64,000 bases of DNA from Kribbella amoyensis. Its GTDB lineage: Bacteria; Actinomycetota; Actinomycetes; Propionibacteriales; Kribbellaceae. Positions 40,525 to 49,556 of the stretch are shown here, one piece after another (the first letter of the stretch is position 1; the number at the start of each line of letters is the position of its first letter). The position numbers were made by a program, and so were the translations under genes. Under the pieces are notes generated by a model that was not told where the DNA came from, ran no database searches, and saw nothing but the letters and a program-made list of their open reading frames with translations. The stretch lies in contig NZ_VIVK01000003.1 in assembly GCF_007828865.1 (NCBI RefSeq), forward strand, positions 310,001-374,000, in the 5' to 3' direction.

Positions 40525-42987
40525 GTGGAGTCGCAGTTCGCGGCGCTGCTGCGGCGGCACCGGATCGCCGCCGGGCTCACCCAGGACGAGTTGTCGATCC
40601 TGTCCGGCATCAGCGTCCAGGCGATCAGCACCCTGGAGCGAGGCACCCGCCGGTACCCCCAGCTGAGTACCGTCCGCGCTCTGGCCGGCGCCCTCCGCCT
40701 GGACCCCGACCAGAAGTCCGCGCTCGACGCCGCCGCCTCCCGCCGCGGCCGCGCCAAACCACGGAGCCCTGCCGCCGAAGCCACGGAGCCACCGGAGAGC
40801 ACCGAGGACGAGACCGAGGACGAGACCGAGGTCCAGGCTGTCCAGGAGGCGGCGGAACCAGGACCGCCGCAGCAGAACCGGGAAGCTGTTTCGCCGCGGC
40901 AGTTGCCGTTCGCGAGTGGGGACTTCACCGGGCGGGAGCAGGAGATCGAGGACCTGCGGCGGTACCTCAGCGCGAGTCCAGGGGTCAGTGTCACGACGAT
41001 CACCGGGATGGGCGGGATCGGGAAGACCTCGCTCGCGGTCCAGGTCGCGCACCGGGTGGCGGAGCACTACCCGGACGGGCAGCTCTATCTCGACCTGCGC
41101 GGGTTCGGGCTCGGTCCGCCGATGGAGCCGCTGGAAGCGCTGACGTACCTGCTCGAGGATCTCGGCGAGGTGCCGCCGGTCGACCTGCCGACCGCCGCCG
41201 CCCGGTACCGGACCGCGCTCGCCGAACGCCGCCTCGTGCTGCTGCTCGACAACGCCGCCAATCACCAGCAGGTCCGACCGCTCCTCCCTGGCTCCGGCGG
41301 TTGCGCGGTGCTGGTGACCAGCCGCCGCAGCCTGACCGGACTCGGCGGACGCCAGTTCTACCTCGGCGAACCACCGCTGCACGAGTCGATCGACATGTTC
41401 CGGCGGATCTCCGGCCGGTACGACGCCCCGGCGGACGACTGCGCCGAGGTGGTCCGGCAGTGTGGCGGGCTGCCGCTCGCGATCCGGATGGCCGGCGCCC
41501 GGCTGGCGTCCCGGCCGAGCTGGCCGGTCGCCCATCTCGCCGAACGTCTCGCCGACGGCCGCCGCCGGCTCGACGAACTGCAGCTGGACGATTCCGGGGT
41601 CCGCGCCACCCTCAACCTGAGCATCGAGCAGCTCGCCGGCAGCGACGACCCGACCGACGTGCAGGCCGTGTCCCTGTTCGCGATGCTCGGTCTGGCCGCG
41701 GCCGTCGACCTCTCGGCCCCACTCGCCGCCGCCCTGGCCCAGCTCCCCGAACCAGAGGCGGCCACCGTTCTCGAGCGACTCGTCGACGTCCATCTGCTGA
41801 CCACGCCCGGTCCAGGCCGGTACCGTCTGCACGATCTCGTCCGGGTCGCGGCCCGCGAGTTCGCCGAGCAGACCCTGACCGAGGACGAACGTCGCGCGGC
41901 TACCACCCGCTGGCTCCAGCGCGTCGCCGCGGTCGTCTGGAAGGCCAGCGAGTTCGCCGGGCACGGGCTCACCCGGGAACGCTGGCTCGACCCCGGCCGG
42001 CTCGACGCGGCCGACGACCTGCCACGGCAGGAGGACGTCCTCAGCTGGCTCGACCACGAACGCCCGGCCCTGGTCCCGACGATCCAGCAGGCCGTCCGTG
42101 ATCACCCCGGCCTCGCCGTCCAGCTCGCCGTCGGCCTGAACGCGTACTACGCCCGCCGACGGGCCTGGCTCGACTGGCTCCTGGTCACCGAGGCCGTCCT
42201 CCCCCTCGTCGAAGAAGGCGCGGACCGTATCGCCGAGGGCCTGGTCCTGCACGACCTGGGCGCCGCCCACGCGGAGCTGAACCAGTACGACGAAGCCGTG
42301 GCCCCACTGCGCCGCGCGGTCGCCGCCGCGGACGCGTCCGGCGACGAGAACCTGCAGTCCCTCTGCCTGAGCAGCCTCAGCCACGTCCTGGAAAGGGCCG
42401 GCCGCAGCACCGAAGGCATCCCGTACGCCGCCCGCGCCCGCGAGATCGGCCTCCGGCTGGGCGTACCCGCCCGCGCCGCCTGGGCGTGTCTGGCTCTCGG
42501 CATGCTCCATCTCAGGACCGGCGCCGCCGAGACCGCGGAGCGGCTCTTCGCCGAGGCGCTGGACCTCCTGCCGGACCCCGGCCAGCGCCGGCAGCGAGGC
42601 TTGGTCGCGCAGAACGTCGGCGTCGCGTACCGCGAGGCCGGTCAGTACTCGCTCGCCGACCGCGCGCTCCGGCACGGCGTCGAGCTGTACCGTGCCGCCG
42701 GAGCGGACGTCCAGGAGGCGGTGGTCCTCACCGAGCTCGCGCGGCTCCGGCTGGCCGAGGACAGCCTGGACTCCGCCGCCCGTCATCTCGGCCAGGCGCT
42801 CGCGATCGCGGGCCAGCACGGCGACCGGATCTGCGAGGCCGACGTCCGTCGCCTGCTCGGCGAAACCCTGCACCGGCAGGGCGAGCTCGCCGACGCCCGG
42901 CGGGAGTGGCGGCTCGCGTACGCCATCCATACCCAGCACGCGATCCCGATCCCCGCCGACCTCCAGGCGAATCTGGAGTTCGGCTGA
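40525..42987 (+). CDS. XRE-type HTH – NB-ARC – TPR regulator (copy 1)
   Basis: About 820 residues. An XRE-type helix-turn-helix is at residues ~5–60 (RIAAGLTQDELSILSGISVQ), followed by a charged linker, an NB-ARC NTPase domain with P-loop GMGGIGKTSLA near residues 160–170 and Walker B LVLLLDNAA, a winged-helix relay, and tetratricopeptide repeats over the last ~350 residues. This is the architecture of AfsR-like signal-transduction ATPases without the SARP DNA-binding domain. The ligand and target genes are unknown. GTG at 40525 has GGGGTGAT upstream; GTG at 40504 is an alternative. It is convergent with a paralogue, with 3 bases between stops. Confidence 0.85.
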   Translation: MESQFAALLRRHRIAAGLTQDELSILSGISVQAISTLERGTRRYPQLSTVRALAGALRLDPDQKSALDAAASRRGRAKPRSPAAEATEPPESTEDETEDETEVQAVQEAAEPGPPQQNREAVSPRQLPFASGDFTGREQEIEDLRRYLSASPGVSVTTITGMGGIGKTSLAVQVAHRVAEHYPDGQLYLDLRGFGLGPPMEPLEALTYLLEDLGEVPPVDLPTAAARYRTALAERRLVLLLDNAANHQQVRPLLPGSGGCAVLVTSRRSLTGLGGRQFYLGEPPLHESIDMFRRISGRYDAPADDCAEVVRQCGGLPLAIRMAGARLASRPSWPVAHLAERLADGRRRLDELQLDDSGVRATLNLSIEQLAGSDDPTDVQAVSLFAMLGLAAAVDLSAPLAAALAQLPEPEAATVLERLVDVHLLTTPGPGRYRLHDLVRVAAREFAEQTLTEDERRAATTRWLQRVAAVVWKASEFAGHGLTRERWLDPGRLDAADDLPRQEDVLSWLDHERPALVPTIQQAVRDHPGLAVQLAVGLNAYYARRRAWLDWLLVTEAVLPLVEEGADRIAEGLVLHDLGAAHAELNQYDEAVAPLRRAVAAADASGDENLQSLCLSSLSHVLERAGRSTEGIPYAARAREIGLRLGVPARAAWACLALGMLHLRTGAAETAERLFAEALDLLPDPGQRRQRGLVAQNVGVAYREAGQYSLADRALRHGVELYRAAGADVQEAVVLTELARLRLAEDSLDSAARHLGQALAIAGQHGDRICEADVRRLLGETLHRQGELADARREWRLAYAIHTQHAIPIPADLQANLEFG

Positions 42988-42990
42988 GGC

Positions 42991-45333
42991 TCAGAGCGAC
43001 GACAACAGCTGTCGCGCTTCCTCAGCTCTCGCGCCGAGACCTCGCTCCCGATAGACGGCCAGTGCCGCGGTCAGCTCGTCCCGTGCCTCGTCCCGCTGCC
43101 CGGCATCGGCCAGAATCTGCCCGCGTCGCACCCGGACACTCGCCTCCCGATCCCAGAGCTGGAACTTCTGGGCACCGGACAGCGCTTCCGCCAGTGACCG
43201 CAGCGCGGCTTCGGTGTCGCCCGACAGGTGGCGCAGCCAGCCCAGATCTTCCTGGATCTCGGGCAGGTACGGTCCCGCGTCGTCCTCCTGATAGATCCGC
43301 AGACTCTCCTCGAGTGGTCCGACCGCGGCCGACAGATCGCCGCATTCACGGTAGGAAAGGCTGATCTGCTGCAGCACGGTGGCGAGTCCACGCGGTGGAC
43401 CGGCGGACCGCATCGCGTCGACCGCACCCGCGAAGTACTCGTGCTGCGCAGCGTCACCCAGCCCGCCCGAGATCATCCCCAGGACCAGCAGCGCGAGTGC
43501 CTCGTCCTCACGGTCGCCGATCGATGCCGCCAGGTCCCGGGCCCGGAGCCCGTACCGCAGGCCTTCCTTCAGCCGACCGGAACGCTCCAGAACATGGCTG
43601 AGGTTCACCAACGTCGAGATCTCGAAGCTGGGATTGTCCACCGCGGCCAGGACGTCGACGGCCTGGACGAGTGGCTCGGCGGCGTGCTCGAAGTCGCCGA
43701 GTTCGGAGCGGGCCAGGCCGTGGTCGGCGAGCAGCATCGCCCGCGTCGCGGCGTCGGTGGCCAGCGGCGCCGTCAGGGCGGCCACGTCCCGCCACTCCGC
43801 CCACCGCTTCCGCGCGATCCCGTAATAGCTCATCGCCACACCGATCCGTACCGACAACTCGCGCTCGGCCGCCGACCCGTTCACCGCCCAGCGCAAGGTG
43901 GCCAGCAGAGCGTCTCGTTCGTCGTCGAGCAGATCCAGTACCGCGGCGCGGTCGGCCAGATCCGTCGCGTCCGTCGCCCAGTCAGGCTGCCCCCAGGACT
44001 CGCGCAGTCGCGGTGAACGACGGGCCGACAAATCCTTGACCCGCCAGAGCAGGGCGCTGTGGGTTCGGAGAACGGCCATCCGGATCCGGCGCTGCTGCGA
44101 CGCGGTGGTGCGTTCGCCGAAGTACGAAGCGATCAGGTCGTGCAGGTGGTAACGCGTCGGCGTCCGCGCCTCCAGCAGACTGACATCGGCCAGCCGGTCC
44201 AGCAGGCGATCGGCGAGCTCCGGGCTGACACCAGCGACTCGCGAAGCCGTCCGGACCGAGAGATCCGATCCGTCCACGACGGCGACGAGAGGAAGGATCC
44301 GGGCCGCTTCCACGTCCAACGGGTCGTCCGAGGCAGCGAGCCCTTCGACCGAGACGGCGATGCTGCCGCGAACACCACGGCCGTGGTCGTCCAGGGCATC
44401 CATCCGCCGGGACTCGTCGGCCAGCCGATCGGCGAGATTGCGCACGGCCCTGGCGGACCGGCCGATCAGCCGTACCCCGGCCAGCCGGACCGCGAGCGGC
44501 AGACGGGCGCAGTACTCGACGATTCGCTCGGCGGCCGCGGGTTCGGCGGACACAGCGGGACCGCCTACTTCGGCCAGCAGGCGGACGGCCTCCGCCCGCG
44601 TGAGTCCGGCCAGTTGCAGCCCACGAGCAGAAGGGAGACCGGACAGCACCCGACGGCTGGTGATGACGACCGCACTGCCTGCCACACCGGGGATCAGCGG
44701 CTCGACCTGTGCACTGTCCGCGGCGTTGTCGAGCACGAGGAGTACCCGCCGACCGGCGATCGCCGACCGGTAGAGGGCGGTGGCCTCAGCCAGTTCGGAC
44801 GGCACCTGGCCGGCCGGCGTTCCGAGGGCTCGGAGCAAGATGCCGAGCGCGGCCGGCGGTTCGATCGGACCGGACGAGCTGAAACCCCGGAGGTCCAGCA
44901 TCAGTTGGCCGTCGGGGAACTGATCCGCCACCTCGTTCGCGACCTGCAGAGCGAGCGTGGTCTTGCCGATCCCGCCCATACCGGTGACGGCCGCGACCGG
45001 CACAGCGGGCGAGGTGACGCCGGCCCGCAGGTGCGTGGCCAGTACATCCAGCTCGCTGTCCCGGCCGGTGAAGTCGGTCAGCGGCGGTGGCAGTTGCCGC
45101 AGCGGTTCGCTGGTCCGCGCTGCCGCCGCCTCGAGCATCGACCGTTCGGCGGGTGTGCACCCGAGCGCATCGGCCAAGAGAGCGACCGTCGACGTCCGGG
45201 GGAAGCGGCGCCTGTTCCCCTCCAGCGCCCGGACCGCCTCGATGCTCACCTTCGCCGAGTGGGCGAGCGCTTCCTGGCTGAGGGACCGCTCACGACGGAA
45301 GCGGCGGAGCAAGCCGCCGAAGGTGGTGTCCAT
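42991..45333 (-). CDS. XRE-type HTH – NB-ARC – TPR regulator (copy 2)
   Basis: A 780-residue paralogue of the convergent neighbour. The helix-turn-helix (RRERSLSQEALAHSAKVS) is at residues ~10–60, with no long acidic linker. The NB-ARC P-loop GMGGIGKTTLALQV is near residues 115–128 and Walker B is VLLVLDNAAD. TPR-type repeats fill residues ~450–780. Family members act as switch-like regulators that bind DNA or partners on ATP exchange. The ATG at 45333 opens MDTTFGGLLRRFRRER, a natural HTH start. The tail-to-tail arrangement with a paralogue suggests an inverted duplication or paired function. Confidence 0.85.
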   Translation of the reverse strand: MDTTFGGLLRRFRRERSLSQEALAHSAKVSIEAVRALEGNRRRFPRTSTVALLADALGCTPAERSMLEAAAARTSEPLRQLPPPLTDFTGRDSELDVLATHLRAGVTSPAVPVAAVTGMGGIGKTTLALQVANEVADQFPDGQLMLDLRGFSSSGPIEPPAALGILLRALGTPAGQVPSELAEATALYRSAIAGRRVLLVLDNAADSAQVEPLIPGVAGSAVVITSRRVLSGLPSARGLQLAGLTRAEAVRLLAEVGGPAVSAEPAAAERIVEYCARLPLAVRLAGVRLIGRSARAVRNLADRLADESRRMDALDDHGRGVRGSIAVSVEGLAASDDPLDVEAARILPLVAVVDGSDLSVRTASRVAGVSPELADRLLDRLADVSLLEARTPTRYHLHDLIASYFGERTTASQQRRIRMAVLRTHSALLWRVKDLSARRSPRLRESWGQPDWATDATDLADRAAVLDLLDDERDALLATLRWAVNGSAAERELSVRIGVAMSYYGIARKRWAEWRDVAALTAPLATDAATRAMLLADHGLARSELGDFEHAAEPLVQAVDVLAAVDNPSFEISTLVNLSHVLERSGRLKEGLRYGLRARDLAASIGDREDEALALLVLGMISGGLGDAAQHEYFAGAVDAMRSAGPPRGLATVLQQISLSYRECGDLSAAVGPLEESLRIYQEDDAGPYLPEIQEDLGWLRHLSGDTEAALRSLAEALSGAQKFQLWDREASVRVRRGQILADAGQRDEARDELTAALAVYRERGLGARAEEARQLLSSL

Positions 45334-45399
45334 CCTGATCGTCCTCCGGCTCCGGGTCACTCGCACACGGACGGTCAGCCTAGCGAGCCCGAAACGCGC

Positions 45400-45434
45400 C
45401 AGGGGCGGTACCGGGTGACCCGGTACCGCCCCTG
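45400..45434 (-). terminator. perfect 17-bp hairpin after the peptide transporter operon
   Basis: The 17-base arms at 45400–45416 and 45418–45434 are exact inverted copies around one central base. The arm core is GGGGCGGTACCGGG. It begins 26 bases after the stop of the binding-protein gene and before the regulator gene start, so it can end the transporter transcript. Confidence 0.8.
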
Positions 45435-45459
45435 CGGTGTTGCTGTTCAGTTCGTCAGA

Positions 45460-47169
45460 TCAGCCGACCTTCTTGAGGCCGATCTTGGTGAGGTCCGGCA
45501 GGCCGCCGACGTCGGGGTTGACGGTCGCGCCGGTGATGTTGCTGCCGAGGACGTAGACGTTGTTGTCCTCCGAGATCGGAACCAGCGGAGCGGTCTTCAT
45601 GACCTCGTCGTGGATGTCCGCCCACGCCGTGATGGCTTCCTTCTGGTCCTTGATGTTCGGGATCTCGTTCATCCGGTCCCAGCCGACGTTCGACCGCGAG
45701 TAGTTGTTCTGCGCGGCCTTGCCCGGGGCGGTGTTGTCCGGGCCGAGCACCGGCGCCACGATCGTGGAGACCGAGGCCCAGTCCGCGCACCAACCGGCGG
45801 TGATCAGATCGGTCGCCGAGGCGTCGTTCTGCTGGGTCGAGTAGTAGTTGTCGCCCGGGATCTTCTTGATGTCGACGTTGACACCGATCCGCTTCCAGGC
45901 AGCCTGCGCGGCCTCGGCCGCCTTGACGGCGATGTCGGTCGCGTCCGAGGCGCCCAGGGTCAGCTTCTCACCCTTGTAGCCGGACTCGGCCAGCGCCGCC
46001 TTGGCCTTGTCCAGGTCGCCGGTGAGGGGCGCCTCGAAGGTCTTCTGCTCGCGGTAGCCCTCGTACTCCTTCGGGATGATGGAGTCGATCGGCTTGTTCA
46101 GCCGGTCACCACCGCGGGCGGTGATGTAGGCCTGCTTGTCCATGGCGTAGGTCAGCGCCTCACGCAGCTTCTGGTTCTTCAGCAGCGGCTTCTGCTCGTT
46201 GAACCCGATGTAGCGCTTGCAGACGTCCGGACCCTCGATGACGCGGTCCTTGACGTTCGCCTGGGTCAGCTTGGCCAGGTTCTGCGGCTGAACGCCGGAG
46301 AAGCTGACCGAGTTGGCGTCGGCGCCGGTGCCCTGGATCAGGCGCTGGTCGACGATCGCGTCGTCGTCACCGAACTTGAACTCGAACTTGTCCGGCAGCG
46401 CGGTCCGGATCGGGTCGGTGGCCTGGTCCCAGTTGGTGTTGCGGACCAGCGACAGCGACTTGCTCCGGGTGTAGGTCTCGACCTTGTACGGGCCGGACGA
46501 GAAGACCCGGTTGTCGTACTGGGTCTTGGTGTCCTTGGCCTGCGGCGTCGGCGCGAAGATCTTCATCGACGCGGTCATCGGGAACTCCGAGACCGGCTGG
46601 TTCAGCTTGAACTCGATGGTCTTGTCGTCGGCCGTCGTGATGGCCGTACAGCCCTTGCCACCGTTGTTGCCGGCCGGCTTGTACGGGCCCTGGTAGCCCT
46701 TGCAGTCCAGGAAGTTCTTGCCGTACGGCGCACCCTCGGACAGGTCGGCGGAGAACGACCGCTCGACGTTGTACTTGATGTCCTTGGTGGTGATCGGGCT
46801 GCCGTCCTCGTACTTGAGGTTGTCCTTCAGGGTGAAGGTCCAGGTCTTGAAGTCCGGCGAGGACTCCCACTTGTCGGCGAGGTCACCGACCAGTTCGACC
46901 TTCTTGCTCTCGGCGTTCCAGTTGAACGCGGTCAGCGTCCGGTAGAGCAACTGGCCGGCCATGCCGACGTCGGTGACGAAAGCACGGGCCGGGTCGAGGT
47001 GCTCGAAGTCGGAAGCGTGGTAGACGGTGACGGTACCGCCCTTGGCCGCTTCCTCTCCCCCCGTGTTGCCCGAGCTGCTGTTGTTGTTGTCCCCGCCGCA
47101 TGCCGCCAGCGTGAGGGTCAGGGCCAGACCCGTGGCGACCACGGATCCGACGCGCTTGGCGTGTCTCAT
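45460..47169 (-). CDS. peptide/oligopeptide ABC transporter substrate-binding lipoprotein (family 5)
   Basis: A 569-residue extracellular solute-binding protein of family 5. The signal peptide ends in the lipobox TLAACGG near residue 24, followed by a low-complexity N/S/G linker. GGTVTVYHASDFEHLDPARAF opens the mature fold and a P-D-K-F type segment follows in the second lobe. It captures peptides, or another Dpp/Opp substrate such as a nickel complex or sugar. It follows the ATPase gene after 173 bases, a gap with a 7-bp inverted repeat that may hold its own promoter. AAGAAGG precedes the ATG. Confidence 0.9.
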   Translation of the reverse strand: MRHAKRVGSVVATGLALTLTLAACGGDNNNSSSGNTGGEEAAKGGTVTVYHASDFEHLDPARAFVTDVGMAGQLLYRTLTAFNWNAESKKVELVGDLADKWESSPDFKTWTFTLKDNLKYEDGSPITTKDIKYNVERSFSADLSEGAPYGKNFLDCKGYQGPYKPAGNNGGKGCTAITTADDKTIEFKLNQPVSEFPMTASMKIFAPTPQAKDTKTQYDNRVFSSGPYKVETYTRSKSLSLVRNTNWDQATDPIRTALPDKFEFKFGDDDAIVDQRLIQGTGADANSVSFSGVQPQNLAKLTQANVKDRVIEGPDVCKRYIGFNEQKPLLKNQKLREALTYAMDKQAYITARGGDRLNKPIDSIIPKEYEGYREQKTFEAPLTGDLDKAKAALAESGYKGEKLTLGASDATDIAVKAAEAAQAAWKRIGVNVDIKKIPGDNYYSTQQNDASATDLITAGWCADWASVSTIVAPVLGPDNTAPGKAAQNNYSRSNVGWDRMNEIPNIKDQKEAITAWADIHDEVMKTAPLVPISEDNNVYVLGSNITGATVNPDVGGLPDLTKIGLKKVG

Positions 47170-47281
47170 GCCATCCTTCTTTCTCTTCCTCCATCGGGCG
47201 CCGGATCACGGCCGACCCAGGTGACTGGATTGCCGGTCATCTACTCATGGCCGGAATATCCCTTCAACGGTTCTGGACCGC

Positions 47282-47302
47282 AGTAATCGGATCGTGATTA
47301 CT
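47282..47302. promoter_or_regulatory. inverted repeat upstream of the peptide-binding protein gene
   Basis: AGTAATC (47282–47288) and GATTACT (47296–47302) are exact inverted copies with a 7-base spacer, in the AT-richer 173-base gap before the binding-protein gene. It is a candidate operator or part of a promoter; no regulator is assigned. Confidence 0.4.
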
Positions 47303-47342
47303 TCAGTGCGGGACAGAGACCGATCGTTACTTTCGGTGATCG

Positions 47343-48413
47343 TCAGACAACGTCGCGTTCTTCCGGGAAGTGGCACGCCGACAGGTGCGTCGGCGCCCCG
47401 ATCTGGACCAGCGGAGGCTCCTGTTCGGCGCAGATGTCCTGGGCCTTCCAGCACCGGGTCCGGAACCGGCAGCCGGTGGGCGGGTTGAGCGGGCTCGGCA
47501 CGTCGCCGGTGAGCCGGATCCGTTCCCGCCGCTTGACCGCGTCGGGATCGGGCTCGGGAACCGCGGAGAGCAGCGCGTGGGTGTACGGGTGCCGGGCGTG
47601 GTTGTACAGCTCGTCGCGCTCCGCGATCTCGACGATCTTGCCGAGGTACATCACCGCGACCCGGTCCGAGATGTGCCGGATCACCGACAGGTCGTGCGCG
47701 ACGAACAGGTACGCCAGGTCGAACTCGTTCTGCAGGTCGTCCAGCAGGTTCACCACCTGGGCCTGGATCGACACGTCCAGCGCCGACACCGGCTCGTCGC
47801 AGACGATCAGCTTCGGCCGCAGCGCGAGCGCCCGGGCGATCCCGATCCGCTGCCGCTGGCCGCCGGAGAACTCGTGCGGGTACCGGTTGTAGTGCTCGGG
47901 GTTCAGCCCGACCCGGGCCATCAGGTCCTGGACCGCCTGCTTGGTCCCGCCCTCCGACTTGATGCCCTGGATGTCGAACGGCGCGGCGATGATCGTACCG
48001 ACCGTCTGGCGCGGGTTCAGCGACGAGAACGGGTCCTGGAAGATGATCTGCACGTCGCGCCGGAACGGCCGCATCCGGCGCCGGTTCAGGTGGGTGATGT
48101 CGGCACCCTCGAAGGTGATGGTGCCGGCCGTCGGCTCGTCCAGCCGGGTGACCAGCCGGCCGGTGGTCGACTTGCCGCAGCCGGACTCGCCGACCAGGCC
48201 GAGCGTCTCGCCGGCCATCAGCTGGAAGTCGATCCCGTCGACCGCCTTCACCGCGCCGGTCTGCTTCTGGAAGATGATGCCCTGGGTGACCGGGAAATGC
48301 CGTTGCAGGCCCTTCACCTCGAGCAGGACCTCGCCGCGGCCGGCGCTGGTCCGCTCGGACTTCGCCTTGGCCTTCGGCTTCGGCCCGCCCTTGTCCGTCG
48401 GGGTCGTGGTCAC
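47343..48413 (-). CDS. peptide ABC transporter ATP-binding protein (OppF/DppF type)
   Basis: A 356-residue ATPase. Walker A is VGESGCGKSTTGR, the signature is SGGQRQRIGIARAL, Walker B is LIVCDEPVSALD, and the C-terminal OppF-type extension has the cysteine pattern CRFRTRCWKAQDIC. An N-terminal ~25-residue basic linker is rich in P and K. The start is GTG at 48413, with GAGGAG 5 bases upstream. It pairs with the OppD-type ATPase gene upstream to power the two permeases. Confidence 0.93.
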   Translation of the reverse strand: MTTTPTDKGGPKPKAKAKSERTSAGRGEVLLEVKGLQRHFPVTQGIIFQKQTGAVKAVDGIDFQLMAGETLGLVGESGCGKSTTGRLVTRLDEPTAGTITFEGADITHLNRRRMRPFRRDVQIIFQDPFSSLNPRQTVGTIIAAPFDIQGIKSEGGTKQAVQDLMARVGLNPEHYNRYPHEFSGGQRQRIGIARALALRPKLIVCDEPVSALDVSIQAQVVNLLDDLQNEFDLAYLFVAHDLSVIRHISDRVAVMYLGKIVEIAERDELYNHARHPYTHALLSAVPEPDPDAVKRRERIRLTGDVPSPLNPPTGCRFRTRCWKAQDICAEQEPPLVQIGAPTHLSACHFPEERDVV

Positions 48414-48436
48414 GTCGTCTCCTCGGGTGGCCGTGC

Positions 48437-49510
48437 TCACAGGGCCGGCTTGATCTGCTCGGTGAACAACCGCTGCCGTTCCGGACTGGCGATGTGGCAC
48501 CGCACCGAGTGCCCGCCGGTCTCCACCTGCAGCAGCTCCGGGACCTCGGTGACGCAGGTGTCGCCGTCGACCTTGTCCCGGAACTCGCAGCGCGGGTGGA
48601 ACGGGCAGCCGGTCGGCAGGTTGATCAGCGAGGGCGGCGAACCCTTGATCGACTTCAGCCGGTCGCCGCCGCCGGAGATCCGCGGGATCGAGCCGAGCAG
48701 ACCCCAGGTGTACGGGTGCTCCGGCCGGTAGAAGATGTCCCGCACCGACCCGGACTCGACCACCCGGCCGCCGTACATCACGACCAGCTTCTCGGCCATC
48801 TGGGCGACCACGCCGAGGTCGTGGGTGATGATGATGATCGCGGAGTTGAACTCCTTCTGCAGATCGTTCATCAGGTCCAGGATCTGCGCCTGCACGGTGA
48901 CGTCGAGGGCCGTGGTCGGCTCGTCGGCGATCAGCAGCCGCGGGTCGCACATCAGCGCCATCGCGATCATCGCGCGCTGCCGCATCCCGCCGGAGAACTG
49001 GTGCGGGTAGTCGTGGAACCGGGTGGCCGGTGACGGGATGCCGACCCGGTCCAGCAGGTCGATCGCGCGCTTCTTCGCGACCGCCTTGGACACGTCGTTG
49101 TGCACCAGGTACGCCTCGGTCAGCTGGTCGCCGACCCGGTAGAACGGGTGCATCGCGGACAGCGGGTCCTGGAAGATCATCGACACCTTGCTGCCCCGCA
49201 GCCGGCGCATCTCCTCCAGCTTCATCGAGACCAACTCGTCGCCGTCCAGCCAGATCTTGCCCTCGATCTGCGCCCGGGTGCCCTTGTGCAACCCCATGAT
49301 CGCCAGGCTGGTGACGCTCTTGCCCGAGCCGGACTCGCCGACGATGCCGAGCGTCTCGCCCTGCTGCAGCGAGAAGCTCAGCCCGTTCACGGCCCGGACC
49401 AGGCCGTCGTCGGTGGGGAACCGGACCCGGAGGTCGTCGACCTCGAGGAACGCCCTACCGGTGGCCGGTACCGGCGTGCGGCCGGACTCGGTCGATGCTG
49501 CGGTACTCAC
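48437..49510 (-). CDS. peptide ABC transporter ATP-binding protein (OppD/DppD type)
   Basis: A 357-residue ATPase. Walker A is VGESGSGKSVTSLA, the signature is SGGMRQRAMIAMAL, and Walker B is LLIADEPTTALD. The C-terminal extension holds cysteines in GCPFHPRCEFRDK and DTC, as in OppD proteins. Start is GTG at 49510. It lies 23 bases before the OppF-type gene and 46 bases after the OppB-type permease gene. Confidence 0.93.
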   Translation of the reverse strand: MSTAASTESGRTPVPATGRAFLEVDDLRVRFPTDDGLVRAVNGLSFSLQQGETLGIVGESGSGKSVTSLAIMGLHKGTRAQIEGKIWLDGDELVSMKLEEMRRLRGSKVSMIFQDPLSAMHPFYRVGDQLTEAYLVHNDVSKAVAKKRAIDLLDRVGIPSPATRFHDYPHQFSGGMRQRAMIAMALMCDPRLLIADEPTTALDVTVQAQILDLMNDLQKEFNSAIIIITHDLGVVAQMAEKLVVMYGGRVVESGSVRDIFYRPEHPYTWGLLGSIPRISGGGDRLKSIKGSPPSLINLPTGCPFHPRCEFRDKVDGDTCVTEVPELLQVETGGHSVRCHIASPERQRLFTEQIKPAL

Positions 49511-49556
49511 TGGGGCTGCTCCATCCCGGTCGGAGTCATGACGCCGCGCGGCCCGG

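Noticed and set aside
44059-47286. 1075-codon plus-strand frame across the NB-ARC regulator and peptide-binding protein
   Set aside because: It is antisense to two well-supported genes, crosses a perfect 17-bp hairpin, and shows only compositional bias.
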